This document shows, in pieces, positions 43,063-54,516 of a stretch of DNA of 64,000 bases. A program made the position numbers and the translations under genes. The stretch is from Anastrepha obliqua (lineage: Eukaryota; Arthropoda; Insecta; Diptera; Tephritidae). A model generated the notes under the pieces. It did not search any database. It was not told where the DNA came from and was given only the letters and a program-made list of their open reading frames with translations. The stretch spans positions 121,365,879 to 121,429,878 of the forward strand of contig NC_072896.1 of the NCBI RefSeq assembly GCF_027943255.1, in the 5' to 3' direction. The stretch's first letter is position 1, and every line of letters begins with the position of its first letter.

Positions 43063-43602
43063 GTCACCTCTTGGTGTGTGGTTTCACCATCGATGAAATT
43101 GAGAATAATTTTACATTACTGGATGATACACGACCGATTAGACCACTTATAGCCCGAAGTGAAGAGAATATTGCGGCTGTAAATAAGAGTTTTGCCGAAG
43201 GCCTGGAGAAACCGATTCCGCGCCTATCTCTACAACTTGGCTTGTCTTATGGCACTACTTGGGCGATTTTACGCAAAGATCTTGCTTTGAAAGCATGTAA
43301 AGTACAACTAGTCCATGACTTGAAGCCGGCCCATCTTCCAAAGCGTTAGGATTTTAGCAGTTGGGCTTTTGACCCGAGCTTTGTTCAGCGGTGTACTCCT
43401 GTTTTGGCTTAATGGCTATATCAATGAGATAAATTGCCGTATTTAGGCTGAAGAGCAACACGAAGCTATTCAAGAATAGCAATTATATCCATGGAAAACA
43501 ACCGTTGGTACGGCCTATGGGCTGGAGGAATCATCGGCCCATATTTCTTCAAACGCTATCGCGTCATGATAAACGAACTCGAGGCCTCGAATTGTTTTTA
43601 AC
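43063..43602 (+). pseudogene. rosa-like transposase, N-terminal to central fragment
   Basis: DDTRPIRPLIARSEENIAAV, NKSFAEGLEKPIPRLSLQLG, LSYGTTWAILRKDLALKACK and VQLVHDLKPAHLPKR (stop at 43347-43349) match the linker and second helix-turn-helix of the family (relatives: SEENIAAV, QLGLSYGTTW.IL, KVQLVQELKP). Further on, in other frames, come AEEQHEAIQE, YGLWAGGIIGPYFFK and YRVMINELEA. The whole FSDEAHF segment and the QQDG part are missing, so all catalytic residues are lost. Confidence 0.7.
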
Positions 43603-43908
43603 TATCTTTTAATATTTTATAAACTTCTTTTTAATAACATAGCATTTTTAAATTCTAAAACGCCTGCATGCGGAAACGAATAGCAAACGAAAAAAGTAGT
43701 GCTTAGCACTTTTATGTGAAAAATAAGATGAACCATTTTGTTTTTCGAATATTTTAACCCTTTAACTCCTCAATGGATTCGACTTTTATGTGTCTTGTGT
43801 GGTAAAGGATAAAAAATAATATACATATAACAGTAAGAAGTAAGGGGTTAAAATGTACCACAAAAATATTTTTTCTAAATGTCTTGCAATAAACCAAAGC
43901 TCAAAATA
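43603..43908. other. no recognised feature
   Basis: AT-rich spacer ending with the TA target (43907-43908) of the next element. Confidence 0.4.
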
Positions 43909-44401
43909 CAGGGTTGCCCATATTCGACGGACCTATCTGGCAACCCTGTATCTTTTGACAGTGACGTCATATCGCTTAATGACATACCGCGTTGGAAGCG
44001 CCAGTCCAAGCAGACTTTTACCATGGAACAGTACACGCCACGCGAGTGCTCCCAAATTGGTGAAATTTACATTCAACAAAAGAAGTCAATTATGAAAACT
44101 CAACGTGCGTATAAAAAATTAAATAATGTGAAAAGTGCGCCTTCTAAGAACACTATTAAACGTTTGTAGGAAAGGTTTTCGACTGGTGATGCTCTTTCTA
44201 ATCGGAGAGGCCAAAACAAAACCGACCAAGGCGATCGTATGAGAATATTGCTCTTGTACGGGCCAGTGTTGAGACATCGCCAAGGACATCCCTAAATCGC
44301 CGTTCTCAGCAGTTGGGCATTGATTTGCATTTATTCCCGTATAAGATTCAATTGACGCAAAAAAAAAAAACACATGGGTCCGTCGAATATAGGCAACCCA
44401 G
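43909..44401 (+). mobile_element. rosa-like non-autonomous element, 493 bp, both terminal repeats intact
   Basis: Left end CAGGGTTGCCCATATTCGAC; reverse complement of the right end CTGGGTTGCCTATATTCGAC. Both go on GGACC, giving about 23 matches in 25. TA flanks both ends (43907-43908 and 44402-44403). Inside is the beginning of a rosa-like transposase and then a large deletion to the right terminal region: a MITE in formation. Confidence 0.85.
44023..44355 (+). pseudogene. rosa-like transposase, N-terminal remnant in the 493-bp element
   Basis: ATG at 44023 starts MEQYTPRECSQIGEIYIQQK, KSIMKTQRAYKKLNNVKSAP and SKNTIKRL before TAG at 44167. In shifted frames the homology continues through RRGQ, EENIALVRASVE-like and RRSQQLGID-like stretches to about 44355 (LHLFPYKIQLTQ). 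This is the first DNA-binding domain and linker; the catalytic domain is deleted. Confidence 0.72.
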
Positions 44402-44403
44402 TA

Positions 44404-46649
44404 TAACTACAACGACGGAATTAAGTCAAAACGGTAAATGTGTAAGGGTGAATTTCGTTAGGGCGTAGAAAATAGATGTTTTGTTTTGGTAAAGTTTCAA
44501 TATACCTACGCATGTAAGTTACCGCTCTGTTTTGACGTTTTTTTCGCAGTTGTTCCAATTCATGTGCATCTAAAAGAGGCCTTTGCATTTGTGCGATATT
44601 GCCTATTGAGTGTAACTTTACGGTTAGGTGCTCCTATCTGATTTTCCTCTTTTTCCCAGATATCACTCACACTGCGCATTAACCAATCAATTCATATTTA
44701 TTGGGAAGTAAAAACATAATTTCCTCCTTGGGTCGACATAATGCGACAAATCTCAGTTTTAGCCTTTACAGTGCACACCAATCGTTAAGTGTTCGAACAG
44801 GTTTATCTAACCATGCCCCACACCTGCCTGAATCAACCATTAACAGCAAATGCTTCCTTTGTGCCGTCGCTTAATATTATTATCATTTGTTTACAATTTA
44901 CTATCGCCCATCCCACAATTACACATCTCCTTCGCATCCACATCTGCGCATTCGTTTAAACTGAAGCACTTAACCGCTCGCCTAGCAGCTCATCATTTCA
45001 GTGATGAGCGCCAGGGTAGGGTAGTCACACTTTGGCGGCGCTTTGCTGATCTACCAACTACCATCTTCCTGGAAAACGTTTGAACCCAAGGGAGCGATTG
45101 TCATAAAAAGCTTTGACTACAAATAACAGAGAAACCTAAATTTCACTGCCCACAAAAATACCAAATAATTTCGGGAATTTATATGAACTGTTTGTTGTTG
45201 TTGCTGCTCGGTTTGTATTTGTTTGTCACAAACCTTTTTTCTCTCCACTTAGTGGATTTTCTTATCTTTTGCCTTCGACTTTCGGATTCCCTGCCACCCA
45301 CGAGCTGTAGACAATCATTTATGCGTGCGATGATGCGGTTGTGGCTGACTGTTCCTTTGCTGCTCTTTCAAATTGTCACTTAACCTAAAAGGGATAATAG
45401 ACTCGGCATTGCATTCAAGCGCTTCAGACGAAAATTGAGCAACAATGCGTATTCACTGCCAAGTAAATTTTGGGTTTTCCATGTACATATGTATATGTAT
45501 GTGTGTGCGTATGTAGTAGTGTATAGGCAAAGCGAATGTAAGATGAAGGCGAATAAAAAGGGACGTGCGTTGACCGTCAAACGCCACTGTGAGTGACTGG
45601 GGACAATTTGAAAAATGGCGTTGCGCACTGCAAAAGGATTAAGTTGTAAGCGGCGTAGCACAGTTGGGTGTGCATACACACACATGCATATGCAGATTAC
45701 TTTAAAACGGGCTCGTTTTAGACAGACATCTGTAGCATTGAATATCGCATGAATAGCAGGGATTTTTCATATGCGCGCATAAATCACTTGGAAGGAGTTG
45801 ATAATTCGCTTAAGATTTGGAACAATAGACAAAAGAGCATAAAATATATTGTTTTCAATGCAAAAATCCGGTAAACCAGCGCCATTAGGGGCTACTGGTC
45901 GTGTGCGACTGCTGACAGCGCCGAGAGGTATGGCAGTCAAATATTTTAAAATGAAATTACCGAACTTACATAACTACTACGTGAAAAGTGTGGTAAGTGC
46001 TTAAAGCCTGTAATTACCAACTTTGGCAACAGCCAACACATTCACACTTGCACACATCCTACGTGCCCCCATACACACAGCTATGCGTAGGTAATAATAA
46101 ACAATTTCACATTCGGAGAAATGCATTCGTGTACCACAAATTTTGTTTCAATTTTTTTTTTTGGTTGGCTTGAGGGCAAACGCTCGCATTCATTTGTATG
46201 CCTGCCAGCAAGCGTGTCCTTATGAACTTTTGGCAAACGGGATTAAAACCTTATGAAACTACTGGCCAAGCGAGAAATTTATGAAACAAAAACAATGATG
46301 AAGTTCTTCCTGGTCAGCGCATAGAAGAGCAGGGGAGAAGAGCCAAAGCAAAGTTAGTGCAGACCATGGCATTTGAGAGGCGTATAGCCTATGGAAAGCA
46401 AAAGCTTCGGAGTGTGTGACAAAATTGCAGAGAATCTCTAGTAGACGTGCATGCAGGAAAACGAACGAATGGTTAGATGGACGGACGGACGGATGGATAA
46501 CGAACAATGGCCGTGAGTGTGGCTTTAAATTCAGAAGAATGGATAACAGAAGCAGAAGGCAGAACAGCTGCCACAGTTCATATGTGCGTTTGAGTAAATA
46601 TAAATTAGGACACCGAGTACTCGTAAATGTGTACTCGTATATGCGACTG
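44404..46649. other. no recognised gene; transposon-poor region
   Basis: 2.2 kb with no recognised mobile element. It has a short GT/TATG run at 45490-45515, a T run at 46150-46163 and ACGG repeats at 46479-46494. Open frames of 60-130 codons overlap on both strands with no motif. Confidence 0.4.
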
Positions 46650-47720
46650 TGGCACACACATTTACGGCAGAGGTGAATCGAAAAGTCCTAAATTGGATGG
46701 CGACATATTTATCCGGTAGGACCTGCATAGTTCCACTGGAAAACACAAGTTCTCGCCTTCTACAGGTATCGGCGTCTGGCACTCCTCAATGCAGTATTCT
46801 CGGCCCACTGCTCTTCATCATTTTTATTAAAGATATAAATTCGTGCTTTCTCTTTTCGAAATTTCTCATCTACGCTGATGATCTTAAACTTTACTCCGCT
46901 AAATCGAATGTTGAAGATTCGGTTTTATTACAATCTGACCTACGTATTCTTGGCTTTGTTCTTTGTGCGCGCAAAATCGTTAATATTTGAATACAGAAAA
47001 ATGCTCTCAAGTAGTTGTTTCGAGGAAAATAGATTAGGATTAGTTGAAATGGCTGTCCTTGCATGCATCTAGGCCAGTTAGAACCCTCTTGAGAAACCAC
47101 CGGAACTATCCTTTCCTTACTCAACTTTGTCCTCTTTAAGCCGCTGTGTGACTTTTAAAAAGCTGGCTATACTAGTTTCAGATACGCAGCATCCGCAATG
47201 TTGTCCAGAAAAGCGAGACCGAGCAATCTCAACCGTCTTCTATACAAAAAAATGCACCCGAATAGGAGGTGTTCGACTGTGTCTTCCTCTTCTACATCCG
47301 AAGAGCTTCTTCAATAGTCACTGGATGGTACCCCGAATCTACTGTCACGTCTTCCTATTAGACAGTGCCCAGTTTCCGATGCAAATAAATATTTTATATC
47401 TGCCATACTGCGGAACTGATAACTATAGACCAAGTTAAAGACCTACACTCACATTCAGTAATCACACAGATACTTAATTCCGAATGCGTATGCTGTGCTA
47501 GGCCTTGTTCATCGTAACTGGGTACATTTCTCCGATTTTTATACTCTCTAAAAGTTGTATATAGCATTTGTTAGGACCCGTTTAGAATATTCTACTTTTA
47601 TCTAGTGACCCTTCTCAGCCACTCTCTTAAAAAGAACTGAGCGTAAAAACTTTTCGTTGCCATTGGTTTCATAGATTGAATTTAAGATCCATACACAGTA
47701 GAAGAACACTTTTGTCTGGT
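46650..47720 (+). pseudogene. CR1/jockey-type reverse transcriptase, decayed
   Basis: Open from 46649: VNRKVLNWMATYLSGRTCIV, VSASGTPQCSILGPLLFIIF (motif B, with Gly of PQG replaced by Cys), IKDINSCFLFSKFLIYADDL (catalytic YADD at about 46876, intact), KLYSAKSNVEDSVLLQSDLR. After 46990 only scattered frames are recognisable, the last being YIAFVRTRLEYSTFI-like near 47570 and LNLRSIHS near 47680. Everything upstream of motif B is missing. It is a different lineage from the element at 3.5-11 kb. Confidence 0.7.
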
Positions 47721-48387
47721 TTCTTTATAATAAATTTACTAACTATTGTACGGATATTTACAGAATATTACCTCCTAATATGTATATCTGTTAAAAACTT
47801 GGGTCATTGTGATGTGTTTCATGTGTAATTGAATAAATTCAGGCAACACCAAACCTGCAAGTGCAGTTCTGCTACCAAAAAGAAATTAGAAAAAGTTCGG
47901 CTACAAAAAGCTCTATAAAACTTTAGGTTTCTATATTTTAATTTATTTTTCTGAGTATTCTGATAACACCACTTAAAAGTAAAGCTCGGCAAAACACCCA
48001 GCCAAGCATATATGAGCACATACCAATTACAGTAAAACCTCTACTAAGGACATCTCTATTAGATGTACATCTCCCTTGGGCGGACATTTTTTTCTATACC
48101 AAGTTTTACGAATAAATTTCAAATTAATTACTCTCTTTTAAATGGGCACTCCCTCGGTTCTTAGGAGAAAGCTATTTTTTATAAAAATTACAAAAAAATT
48201 TCTATTGAGCGGACGTGAACCTCTTATAAAAAAATATTACAAATTCTTTTCATAACAAATCAAATAAAAATCTCTGTATAGCGGACTTGAATTCCTCCCA
48301 GATGGAATAAATATTATATAAAAAATGAAAAAAAGGACTTCCCGGATAAAACGTGATGTTTTTTCAGCACATGAAACATCAAACTTA
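47721..48387. other. no recognised feature
   Basis: AT-rich spacer. Confidence 0.4.
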
Positions 48388-48573
48388 AGAAAAAGTTTTT
48401 CTAGTAGCGGTCGCCTCTTGGCAGGCAATGGCAAACCTCCGAGTGTACTTCTGCCATGAGTTGGCGGAGTTGGCTTGAAACTGTCCCTCCATTTGTGGAA
48501 CAACATCAAATAGGAGGAGGAGCTCGGACAAACACCCAAAAAAGGTGTACGCTCCAATTATATATATATAATA
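48388..48573 (+). repeat. SINE family A, body and TA tail
   Basis: TAGCGGTCGCCTCTTGGCAG, CAATGGCAAACCTCCGAGTG, CCATTTGTGGAACAACATCA, GGAGGAGGAGCTCGG and GCTCCAATTATATATATATA follow the family order; the head is missing. The TA tail ends exactly where the Helitron 3' end begins (48574). Confidence 0.78.
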
Positions 48574-48845
48574 TTAGCAATCCGCCCGGCTTCGCACGGA
48601 TATAAAATATATAGCCTATGTCACTCACTGAAAAAATTATTAAAATCAATCCAGTAGTTTTGGCTTATTCATTACTGCCCGTGGCCCGCACGCGTTAAAT
48701 TTAGAGTAAAACAGTTCCCCTTTCTTTATAACATGAAGATTTCCTGCTATCTTTGGAATATCTAAATTCATACCATACACTTTTACATATTTACTTTTTG
48801 CATTTTTACATATGTATTTATTTTATTTTTACAACAATTAATATA

Positions 48846-50085
48846 TTAAAGAATGTCTTTATATACAACGTTCATAGCTTTCTTGTCATTAGACAATACA
48901 AACATGTTTTCTCTAGAGGTTACTCTTGAAAGAGCGACGTACAGTTGGCCATGTGAAAAACAGTCAACGCTCAAATCTAAGCCTGCAACGTTGAAGGTTT
49001 GACCCTGAGATTTATTAATGGTCATTGCAAAAGATGTCTTTACCGGAAATTGTGAGCGTTTAAATTGGAATGGTAGATCCGATGGTATCAGAGGGATTCG
49101 GGGAATCAATACATCTTCGCCGGTACCACATCCTGTGAGTATTGTGCACTCTATTATGAAAGTTTTCAGTGATTTTACCAGCAAACGCGTGCCATTGCAA
49201 AGTTTAGGTGGATTTAGGTTTCTTAATAAAATAATAGGACAACCTATTTTCAGCTCCATTTTGTGAGGAGGGAGTCCAGACGGGTTCAAAGAATTTAGAA
49301 ATTCTGTAGGAAAATTAACAGCTTCTTCCAAATCGAGAACAGTATCGACCGAGTAGTATATTTTCGTCGGCGCATCAATCTTTGAAATAATCAAGTTATT
49401 TACTTTATCTAGTTGTTCGTTAGTTGGTGACAGAATAGCTCTTTCTTTAAACCAAGATATTGTCTTATAACTTATGTTATCAATGTCAGGATAGACACTG
49501 TTGACTAACTCTTGGATGTTGTCTATCAAAACACAAAGGTTTTCTAGGTTAATCCTTCCCTCACTTTGTGTTAATTCTCCATTGCCAACTTTTAGCAGCA
49601 TCTCTGGAAATAGCCTGTTCTCACGTGAAGATGACGAAACCCTCATATTAGTTTTAAGCTCCAATTTATTGACATGCGACCAAAGGTGGGATCTTTTTAG
49701 CGAAGCATTTATTTCGTCAGCACGTGTTTCTCGAGTCACAACTGGTAGGATTTGACGGAAATCTCCTGAGAACAGAATTATACATCCACCCATAGGTGAA
49801 TTTTTGTTGCGCAAATCGCGCATTGTCCTATCCAGTGCTTCCACAGACGTCTTGTTTGACATGGTAGCTTCGTCCCAGGCTATTAATGAGCAGTCACGCA
49901 TCAATTTTCCTGTATTGCTCTGTTTAGAAACACTACAGACGCTGTTATCATCATCGGTGGCGATTTTCAGCGGGAGCTTGATTGTAGAGTGTGCGGTTCG
50001 GCCTCTTTCCAAAAGACTCTTTCCAAAAGAGTAGCGGCAATGCCGGATGCCGCAACAGCTAACGCAATTTTTCCGGTAGATCTCA
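48846..50085 (-). pseudogene. Helitron PIF1-family helicase, C-terminal domain, frameshifted
   Basis: 388 codons are open from 50012 to 48846. Motifs in order: LIAWDEATMSNKT (Walker B), MGGCIILFSGDFRQILPVVT, KLELKTNMRVS, ERAILSPTNEQLDKVNNLII, PPHKMELKIGCPIILLRNLN, PPKLCNGTRLLV, FAMTINKSQGQTFNVAGLDL and GQLYVALSRVTS. These are PIF1-like helicase motifs II to VI as found at the end of Helitron RepHel proteins. Upstream the frame is disrupted: ALAVAASGIAATLLE is in a different frame because the 14 bp at 50003-50016 are repeated at 50017-50030. The ATP-binding motif I and the Rep domain are missing. Confidence 0.85.
50003..50030. repeat. 14-bp tandem duplication inside the helicase gene
   Basis: CTCTTTCCAAAAGA twice, head to tail. 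The length is not a multiple of three, so it shifts the helicase reading frame. Confidence 0.9.
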
Positions 50086-51541
50086 ATTACTAATTACTGA
50101 TGTAATATCGTGAAAAATATTATTTTCAATTATATGCTGTAAAGAGCCATATACATAGATCTATATTAAAACAACAATGTATTTAAAGTATTTAATTGGA
50201 TAAGGATTAATGCTGTAGCTATTTGTTGAAATCGCTTCGAAAATAACCTATTAGTTGTCGTAAAAAGTAAATGACAAAAAATGTTATTGTATGGAATCGA
50301 TAGCAAACTTAACGCGCTCCGAATCAATAAAAACTATTCAAAAACTGTATTTTAATTATGTGCGATTTACTAATATAGAACGGGAAAATAGCGGTTTATA
50401 TCGCTGTAAAATTGTATGTACCTATAATTACATGGAATTCAGTACATACATACATACATATGTACATACGTCCGAAATGAAATAATGCGAGCGACTCGTA
50501 AATACATACATACATACGATGTAATTCAACATTAATGAGGTGTGGTGAGATTATCGCTTAACGCCTGTTGCTTCATTTTTTGGCTGCTTTTGCTTAAACA
50601 ATTTTGGTTAAATAACGAATAAATCAATTTTTTTTTGATGCAGAACGAAAGTAAATATTTCAAAGTTAAACTTCAAGAAAGTTTCATTTTAATTGGTTGA
50701 TTCGTTTATGATTTATGGCCGTGAAAACAAAAAAATTATGTTTTTTTGCCACATTTTGACCGATTGCCACGCCCCCTTTATATATTTCTTCACATTATAT
50801 TGATATAAACCTTCCTCTTCAATCAATCTATCTTTAAAAAGAAACCGCATCAAAATCCGTTGCGTGGTTTTAAAGATTTAAGCATTCAAGGGGACATAGG
50901 GACAGAAAAAGCGACTTTGTTTTATAATATGTAGTGATATATATAATATATGATTTGTATCTCCCGGAATTAGCCAGTAAGTAAGTTTTACTAAATAAAT
51001 TTTGCAAACATAATTTTTCCAGATAAAAAAAATTAATTCAAATTCACTACATTTGCTGACAAGACAGGCTTTTTCTTCAGAGCATTGAAAAACAAAACTT
51101 CAGCTTTAAAACATGAGGTTTGCAAAGGTTCAAGCGAAAGGTATAAAAAACTGTTTCCAAAAGTCCGGGTGTGACATAAATAGAAATATGTCAACTGAAT
51201 TCGAGCCCGAAGATGTCTTTTTACGTGGGCTTTGTTACTTAAATTATCAAAAACCCTAGGGGAATCCCATTCACGTTCAGATGATTTCATAACAATAGAT
51301 AATAATACATGGACCGAGAACCTAGATTTCGAATTGGACTTCCTTACTGATGAAACATGAAACTATTGACGATAATAGTACTTACTGGCTGAAGAATCGA
51401 ATGAAACTTTATCAAAGGCAAAGTTTCAAACTTTGTACAAAGTTTTTAAAATTTAATCAAAACCATCAGTTTTTTAACCAGAACTTTTAAACTTTTTTTG
51501 GGTATGCAGTTTTATAGTCCATTGAATTTGTAGTATAACAC
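50086..51541. other. no recognised gene
   Basis: A CATA/CATACG microsatellite lies at 50443-50515. The stretch 50843-50935 (AAACCGCATCAAAATCCGTT, then GGGACATAGGGACAG) resembles the ends of dispersed insect repeats I have seen, but I cannot name it. The 85-codon frame at 51033-51290 (minus) has no motif. Confidence 0.4.
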
Positions 51542-52400
51542 AAAGTGTAAATTTCTAAGGGCACACAAATCTCTTTGATTTTTGGCAATTTTTTTTTATT
51601 GACGGTGCCAGATTTTTTATTTCATAGAAAAGCCCTCCATCCGATGGTCCAAATTTTCGATGATGCTGATGCATAATTGAGGTTCTATGCCGTTGATGTG
51701 CCGAATTATCTCATCCTTTAGCTCTTGAATTGTTGCTGGCTTATCGATGTACACCTTTCTTTCAAATAACCCCAAAGAAAGAAGTCCAATGGTGTCAAAT
51801 CACATGATCCTAGCGGCCAATTGACATCGCCGCGACATGAGATTATTCGGCCATCAAATTTTTCGCGCAAAAGAGCCATGTTTCGTTAGCTGTGTGACAA
51901 GTGGCACCGTCCTGTTGAAAGCACATATTGTCCACATCCATATTTTCCAATTCGGGCCATAAAAAGTTCCTTATCATCGCACGATAGCGAACACTATTCA
52001 CAGTACCTGCCTGACCGGCCTCATTTCGGAAAAAATACGGCCCAATGGTGCCGCCGGCCCATAAACCGCACCAAACAGTTACTCTTTCTGGCTGCATTGC
52101 TTTTTCGGCAATAACTCTTGGATTATCATTCGCCCAAATGCGGCAATTCTGCTTATTGACGAGCTCACTGAGGTGAAAATGTGCCTTATGACTGATGATG
52201 AAGTGCGCGATATGCATTTTGATTTGAAAACCCGTTTTCATAATAAGCCTGAATAACTTTAACGCGCTGCTCGATTGTGTATCTTTCCATGGTTCAAATT
52301 GAGTTAGTGTGTGATTGAAAAATGTCAAATAAAATGTAGAAAAAACTGCATGTTTAAGTGTGGTTCATATTCAACATCGGCCCTTAAAATTTAACCACCC
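51542..52400 (-). mobile_element. rosa-like (DD41D) element with internal deletion
   Basis: The right end at 52362-52400 matches copy 1 at 281-319. The left end near 51543 (GTGTAAATTTCTAAGGGCAC) is a weak inverted counterpart. About 860 bp long; a full element would be about 1.2-1.3 kb. Confidence 0.7.
51620..52290 (-). pseudogene. rosa-like transposase with central deletion
   Basis: ATG at 52290 (minus) begins MERYTIEQRVKVIQAYYENG in a frame that then shifts. The frame from 52328 continues through a junction at about 52195: after the first 30 residues it jumps to SHKAHFHLSELVNKQNCRIW, VIAEKAMQPERVTVWCGLWA, GGTIGPYFFRNEAG, NMCFQQDGATCHTANETW; then, shifted, FDGRIISCRGDVNWPLGSCD, LTPLDFFLWGYLKE and MEGFSMK, stop near 51620. 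In relatives the first catalytic motif is SDEAHF; here it is SHKAHF, so the Asp is His. The middle and third Asp are present. About 120 residues (most of the DNA-binding region) are deleted. Confidence 0.78.
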
Positions 52401-52520
52401 TTTACTTCGTAGGCCAGGATGGTAGATTACTAGGTTTGGCTTTCAGCTGTGGTGAAAAAAAGTAAGAAAAAATTGTAAGGGGAACTTGAACTGCCACGGC
52501 ACTTGGCAAACTCTTCAACC
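52401..52520. other. spacer
   Basis: Short stretch between the transposon end and a dispersed repeat; no feature seen. Confidence 0.3.
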
Positions 52521-53000
52521 GAATTCTGCATGAGCACACACACTTATCCAATCAGTCGTTGATCAGATGGCAACGAAATGTTGTCATTGGTTGATTTTTT
52601 CTTATATCGCTAACACAAGCTAAAATTTGTTAAATACATCTCAAATTCTGCCAAATTCGATCAGAGCCGACTAACGGCCCGCTACACCTCTACAAGTCAT
52701 TTCATCATGGGCTGCCATGTCTCCGGGTACTCGGCAGTCGAATACTGCACGATCATTTCACATGTATTCACACACTCGTCCAATCAGTCGTTGCTCGGAC
52801 GGCAACGAAGCAACATGTGTGACGACTGCGCTAAAATTTTCTTGGATATCACCAACACAAGCGCAGTAAACAAACTGCTGTATTGACCCCGGTTGCGTCA
52901 GCCAATCAGCTGCTTCTTTCAAATTCGCTTGGCGCCGGTTAACGGTCTGATATTGGCCACACCTTCCGAATTTGTTCTACCACACTTCGTAGGCAAGAAA
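52521..53000 (+). repeat. unknown dispersed repeat, two direct copies
   Basis: Copy a (52521-52690) and copy b (52740-53000) share GAAT-CTGCA, CACACAC, TCCAATCAGTCGTTG (52547 and 52779), GGCAACGAA, CACAAGC and a TAACGG block, in the same order with a spacing of 219-232 bp. Copy b also matches the repeat at 17882-18090 (inverted). No coding motif and no clear terminal repeat. Confidence 0.65.
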
Positions 53001-54340
53001 AAGCATAATAACTCAGCGAAACGAAAATCGTAAAAAAAAAAATTCGCATTAATTTGAATAAGCGCTGCTTCTACTTCGTATAACCGGCTAACAGAGAAGT
53101 CCTCACTAAAACTTTGATTATCTCTTCAGAGAGTTAAGAAATATGTTTGCACCACCCCCCCCTTCAAATGAGAACACAAGTAGCAGTGCACAATAAATCA
53201 GCATAAAAGCGAAATCAAAAGAAAAAATTGCAACACGCCTGCCTACTTGGGACTATGCCACATCATAGCCAGTAAAATTGGGAAAATCTGTTAAAACTCT
53301 TCCAACCTTAGTTAGCATTTTTTGATTAGGGTCTGTACTATGAGCAAAATTCTTCATGTGGCAGGGGTATTCATACCCTCAAGTGGTGCCCGAAAAATAC
53401 AACTGAAACAATGCAATGAATGTTGCATGCCACAGTAGAGGAGTATGCAGCTACGCAAGTACATAAAAGTGGCAAGGGCAATTGCAGCAACAGGAATTAA
53501 TGCAACAACGCAAACAGAGCACTTTCCGCTGTACTACACCTATACCCAAATATACATACGTAATCACTTATCTACACATGTGTACATACATGCATACACA
53601 CACACATACATATGCACTTGCATGATGGTAAACCAACAAACAATGCAACATCAAACGACAGAGCAGCAGAGGGCCGTTGGGCAATTAAATGCAGCCAAGC
53701 AGCAACAGTAACAACAAAAACGATGCATGCAAATGTACTGATGTATGTATGTATGCGTAATGTATGGAGTGTATTGTTGTGCGTTGTTGTTGAGATTTTC
53801 TTTTTTCCTTTGGAAATTGCCAAGAGCGTGCATGTATGTGTGTGTTTGTGTGTAAAGTGATAATTTGCTGTTGAATTTTTGATTGAAATGTGTAAATGGC
53901 TTCGTAAAAATTGTAGAGTGGCTGTGATTTGGCAGCCAATTTGTTTGCTGTGTGTGCCGCATAAATGTCTCGGTTTGGATTATGCAAAGGAGGCCTGATT
54001 AGGTGAGCAAAATGAAAAAGAAAATGCATACGAGCAAGCATTTTAATGATGGGCTGACTGATGTTGTCCTAGATGGAGAAGGAAAAGAAAGGTGGAATCG
54101 AATGCTTGAAACTTTGCGGCATATAAATCAATAACCGTTAAAAAAAATGTTCACAGAGTGCCTTTCTAGGTCCATTTAGTTGTACCTGGTGTATACCCAT
54201 GAAACCGGATTTCACACCTAGAAGACGCTAGAATTGCTACAACATTGAGCTTACCGCATTTTTCTGCGTGGCTTGTGTTTCATGTCCGTAAGCAGCGAAC
54301 CTCTTTAATTATTTATTTTTTTGTGTTTCTTTTTTGTATT
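53001..54340. other. no recognised gene; microsatellites
   Basis: CATACA/CACACA runs at 53580-53615 and TATG/TGTG runs at 53738-53755 and 53832-53855. Open frames on both strands overlap these runs and are low complexity. Confidence 0.4.
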
Positions 54341-54354
54341 TCGTAATGCTAACA

Positions 54355-54516
54355 ATGGAAGTCAACAAAGTGAACATTCGGTACATTTTACAGTTCTTCT
54401 CTGATAAAGGCGATAATGCAAGGCAGGTCGCTGAAATTGTGAATCTTGTTTATGGTGCCGATACTGTAACAATTAATTACGAGGAGTTTGGTTTCGTCGA
54501 TTCAGGAGCAGGATAG
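54355..54516 (+). pseudogene. mariner transposase, N-terminal fragment
   Basis: ATG at 54355: MEVNKVNIRYILQFFSDKGD, NARQVAEIVNLVYGADTVTI, NYEEFGFVDSGAG. In intact mariners the last part is NYVQFWFRRFRSG; a one-base shift near 54488 accounts for the difference (VWFRRFRS in the next frame). This is the first helix-turn-helix. It ends where the next retrotransposon 3' end begins. Confidence 0.65.

Larger units (their letters stand above)
48574..50085 (-). mobile_element. Helitron, 5'-truncated, with 3' terminus
   Basis: On the minus strand the helicase is followed by a 3' region ending GCGAAGCCGGGCGGATTGCT and AA, that is a GC-rich imperfect hairpin followed by a CTRR-type terminus (CTAA) next to T, as Helitrons do when inserted between A and T. 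The insertion point is the TA tail of a SINE. The 5' end, the HUH replication initiator and helicase motif I are not present. Confidence 0.8.
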
